Below are positions 61,975-64,000 of a DNA stretch of 64,000 nt, in pieces (positions within the stretch are counted from its first letter, which is position 1; every line of letters starts with the position of its first letter). The notes under the pieces were generated by a model. The model saw only the letters and a list, made by a program, of their open reading frames with translations. It was not told where the DNA came from and ran no database searches. Source of the stretch: Rhodococcus opacus B4 (GTDB lineage: Bacteria; Actinomycetota; Actinomycetes; Mycobacteriales; Mycobacteriaceae); the NCBI RefSeq assembly GCF_000010805.1, contig NC_012522.1, positions 3,224,001-3,288,000 on the forward strand. Reading direction: 5' to 3'. The position numbers were made by a program, and so were the translations under genes.

Positions 61975-62121
61975 ACGCGGCCCACCCTTCAGCCGAAGGG
62001 TCGCAGAGGTAGAGCGCCCGTGACCGACGGAGAAGAGATCACCGGTTCGCCGTCGCATGCACCACCGGAACCGGACTACCGTCAGAAGGGAATCGCATCA
62101 CCATTCCACAGAGGAGGGGTC

Positions 62122-62529
62122 ATGACTTCGACCCGGGAACTGTTCGACACCATGATCGCCAATTCCGGCTTGAGCAGTGACGTACTCGCCGCCGCCGTGG
62201 ACGCCCTGCAGGAGGGCGAGGAAATCGTGGCGGCCTGCTCGATGGGCATGCTCGGTGCGCAGGATGCGCTGCAACTGGCCCCCGCTATCAGCCGGGACCT
62301 CGACTGCGCCGACATCCTCGGCGTCACCCGCCGCATCCTGACTCGGGGCAGCGGTCCCGACCACACGCTGATCACCGCCCAACTCGAAGCCTGCCTGCTC
62401 GCCTGCGAACGTAGCTACGAGTTGTGCAGCCGACACGCCGACCACCACGCTCACTGCCGGATGTGCGCGGACGCGACGCGCCGCTGCGCCGACATGTGCC
62501 GCCAGGTCCTCACAGCAATTCACGCCTAG
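62122..62529 (+). CDS. Four-helix-bundle Cys/His-rich protein (Csp/DUF326-like)
   Basis: 135 residues, four predicted helices. The C-terminal half is rich in Cys and His: CLLACERSYELCSRHADHHAHCRMCADATRRCADMCRQ in pieces, with CxxxC-spaced residues on helices 3 and 4. This is the pattern of DUF326/copper-storage (Csp) proteins, but the first two helices have only two Cys, fewer than a true Csp. It may bind copper or another soft metal in the cytosol (no signal peptide). ATG at 62122 follows GAGGAGGGG. Stands alone between prpR and a flavoenzyme gene. Confidence 0.72.
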   Translation: MTSTRELFDTMIANSGLSSDVLAAAVDALQEGEEIVAACSMGMLGAQDALQLAPAISRDLDCADILGVTRRILTRGSGPDHTLITAQLEACLLACERSYELCSRHADHHAHCRMCADATRRCADMCRQVLTAIHA

Positions 62530-62573
62530 GAATCCCACCGCTGCGCTACCCGGTGGCAGGTCGTACGCAGCTC

Positions 62574-64000
62574 TCATCGCCCCGGGAGTTCGATCGCGAG
62601 GTCGTGGTGGAAGAGATCACCGGGATCCCAGGTGGCTTTGATCCGTTGCAGCCGTGGGTAGTTGTCGCCGTAGTACAGGGTGGACCAGGGCACCGGGGAG
62701 GTGTTCCAGCGCGGATCCCGGAGGTCGGTGTCGGGGTAGTTGATGTAGCTGCCGGCGTTGGCGTGGTTCGGTGCGGGGACACCGCCGGTGTCGGCGTAGA
62801 TGTCGCGGAACATGTTCCGTGACCATTCGAGGTGCGCGGCTTCGTCCGCGGGGTTGCGCCAGCCGGTGACGAAGACCGCCTTCATGAACGAGTTGCGGGT
62901 CGGCATCGCGGTGGCGTCGGCGGGGCGGGCGTTGATCGCGCCGCCGGCGGGGAAGAACTCCACACCGGAGTCGGGGCTCTGGAAGCGCGGATCGGTCAGG
63001 TACCGGTGCAGTGTGCGCAGCTGCTCGGGGCTGTAGGCCTGGCGCAGATTCGCGCTCTTGTACTTTCCCAGGAACGGTGCCCGGCCGCGGGGTGCGGACA
63101 GCCGCGTCGACACGTCCAGGAACGGGCCCTCGGTCGCGGGGATCACCACCGGCGGCGGCCACACCCCGTCGCTCACCGCGGCGACGAACTCGTCGAGCAG
63201 TCCCCTGGCGCCCGGAAGGCCGGCGTCGAGACGAGGGGTGAGCTGGCAGGACCCGCCGAGGAACGCGCTGGCGAAGAACTGCGCGTACAGGCTCGCGAAC
63301 CGCGACCCCGGTTCGCTGTTGCGTTCGAAGAAACGCTGAAAATTCCCGACGAATCGGACGAAGGATTCCTCGGTCGCGGTCGGGAGGACGATCTGGCTGG
63401 TGATCAGATTTGCCGGGGGTGCCGGCAGGATCCGCGCGGAATCGGACCCGTCCGTATCGTGCGAGCGCAGCAGGTACCTGGTCACCACACCGAAGTTTCC
63501 GCCACCACCGCCGGTGTGCGCCCACCACAGATCCGGATTGGGACCGTCGCGGGTGGCGAGCACGGCCGATGCTTTCCCGTCAGCGTCGACCACCACGACC
63601 TCGACACCGTAGATGTGGTCGACGACAGAGCCGAACAATCGCGAGAGCGGACCGAAGCCGCCGCCGGCGGCATGCCCGCCCATGCCGACCCCGAGGCAGC
63701 TGCCGCCGGGAATCGTCACACCCCAACGCCGGTACAGCTGCTCGTACACGGAGCCGAGATCGGCACCCGCTCCGACCGAGAAAGCCCGGTGCGCCGGGTC
63801 GAAATCGATGCCGGTGAGCCGGTGGAGGTCGACGATCACCCCGGTCGCAGGATTGTCGACAAAAGCGTCGACGCAGTGCCCGCCCGAGCGGGCCGCGATG
63901 CGCAGCCCGTCGTCGACCGCCCGCTGGATGGCGGCGACGGTCTCTTCGGTGGTGGTGGGCACGAAGATGGCCTGGGGGCGAGCGAGAAAGCGCGGGTTGT
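62574..64000 (-). CDS. Berberine-bridge-type FAD oxidoreductase, N-terminus beyond the window
   Basis: At least 475 residues are visible, and the frame continues past 64000 (NPRFLARPQAIFVPTTTEE precedes the GTG at 63962). FAD-binding (PCMH/BBE) motifs: AARSGGHCVDAF with the flavin-linked His, PGGSCLGVGMGGHAAGGGFG with the second-site Cys (bicovalent FAD pattern), HTGGGGGNFGVVTRY, and the C-terminal BBE tail ASYINYPDTDL-like (GSYINYPDTDLRD) and YYGDNYPRLQRIKATWDPGDLF. Such enzymes oxidise sugars, alcohols or alkaloid-type amines with O2. It could carry a signal peptide outside the window. Confidence 0.9.
   Translation of the reverse strand, partial: NPRFLARPQAIFVPTTTEETVAAIQRAVDDGLRIAARSGGHCVDAFVDNPATGVIVDLHRLTGIDFDPAHRAFSVGAGADLGSVYEQLYRRWGVTIPGGSCLGVGMGGHAAGGGFGPLSRLFGSVVDHIYGVEVVVVDADGKASAVLATRDGPNPDLWWAHTGGGGGNFGVVTRYLLRSHDTDGSDSARILPAPPANLITSQIVLPTATEESFVRFVGNFQRFFERNSEPGSRFASLYAQFFASAFLGGSCQLTPRLDAGLPGARGLLDEFVAAVSDGVWPPPVVIPATEGPFLDVSTRLSAPRGRAPFLGKYKSANLRQAYSPEQLRTLHRYLTDPRFQSPDSGVEFFPAGGAINARPADATAMPTRNSFMKAVFVTGWRNPADEAAHLEWSRNMFRDIYADTGGVPAPNHANAGSYINYPDTDLRDPRWNTSPVPWSTLYYGDNYPRLQRIKATWDPGDLFHHDLAIELPGR

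Noticed and set aside
59967-62012. 681-codon plus-strand open frame across prpD start and prpR
   Set aside because: Overlaps prpR in another frame, very Arg/His/Pro-rich, no motifs.
60895-62058. 387-codon open frame antisense to prpR
   Set aside because: Gly/Asp/Val-rich shadow of the prpR frame.
1-64000. CRISPR arrays, rRNA and complete tRNA genes
   Set aside because: No repeat-spacer pattern, rRNA stretch or full cloverleaf was recognised by eye.

Overview
The window looks like chromosome (or a large replicon) of a high-GC, mycolic-acid-containing actinomycete, most likely a Rhodococcus of the jostii/opacus type. The evidence is the GC-rich codon use with GTG starts, two MspA-type outer-membrane porins, a PrpR-type regulator beside prpDBC, an SseC-like DUF1416 gene next to a rhodanese, and PknK-like kinase/LuxR giants. 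The species call is inference.

Region 1 (1-5.5 kb): end of a thiosulfate sulfurtransferase gene, a DUF1416 gene, a large kinase-ATPase-LuxR regulator, a 5'-truncated copy of a membrane-protein gene and a TetR gene (tetR copy 1).

Region 2 (5.8-22.7 kb): a decayed oxidative segment. It has an IS1380-type transposase remnant, an unknown protein, a phthalate-dioxygenase-type reductase, a cytochrome P450 with two compensating frameshifts, an imine-reductase-like dehydrogenase, a frameshifted NTF2/SnoaL-like gene, an aldehyde dehydrogenase remnant, a glutamate dehydrogenase, an alpha/beta-hydrolase remnant, two MspA porins, a second kinase-LuxR giant lacking its kinase N-lobe, the intact membrane protein, an intact alpha/beta hydrolase, two small paralogous proteins and an IS110-type remnant.

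Region 3 (22.8-43.9 kb): a compact catabolic (less likely biosynthetic) cluster. One operon encodes an unknown protein, a glutamine-synthetase-family ligase, a zinc alcohol dehydrogenase, a class-I glutamine amidotransferase of the gamma-glutamyl hydrolase type and a class-III aminotransferase. Other operons carry three PhyH (Fe(II)/2-oxoglutarate) dioxygenases, an aldehyde dehydrogenase, a Baeyer-Villiger-type flavin monooxygenase, two more imine-reductase-like proteins, a diaminopentanoate-dehydrogenase-like enzyme, an acyl-CoA ligase, an APC permease and tetR copy 2. The ligase/hydrolase/dehydrogenase set resembles gamma-glutamylation routes for amines such as the Puu pathway, so I read this as an amine (perhaps cyclic amine) utilisation system. 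A 14-bp motif, TGATCATNYGATCA, recurs before most of its operons and before genes of region 2, which ties the two regions into one candidate regulon whose regulator is not in the window.

Region 4 (44.2-62 kb): an Lrp/AsnC regulator, an MFS transporter and an enoyl-CoA hydratase. Next comes a vitamin-B12-sparing neighbourhood: metE behind a cobalamin riboswitch; LysR with a MesX/MesD-type methionine synthase pair; a BtuFCD-like importer behind a second cobalamin riboswitch; and the prpDBC 2-methylcitrate cycle with prpR. The stretch holding LysR, mesX, mesD and the importer is bracketed by two copies of the prpC 3' end. A four-helix Cys-rich protein and a truncated berberine-bridge-type flavoenzyme close the window.

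Several genes exist as one intact and one decayed copy (tetR, membrane protein, kinase-LuxR, aldehyde dehydrogenase, alpha/beta hydrolase, ligase start, diaminopentanoate-dehydrogenase end, prpC end). This indicates repeated duplication and differential loss. All similarity statements are from reading by eye; no search was run.
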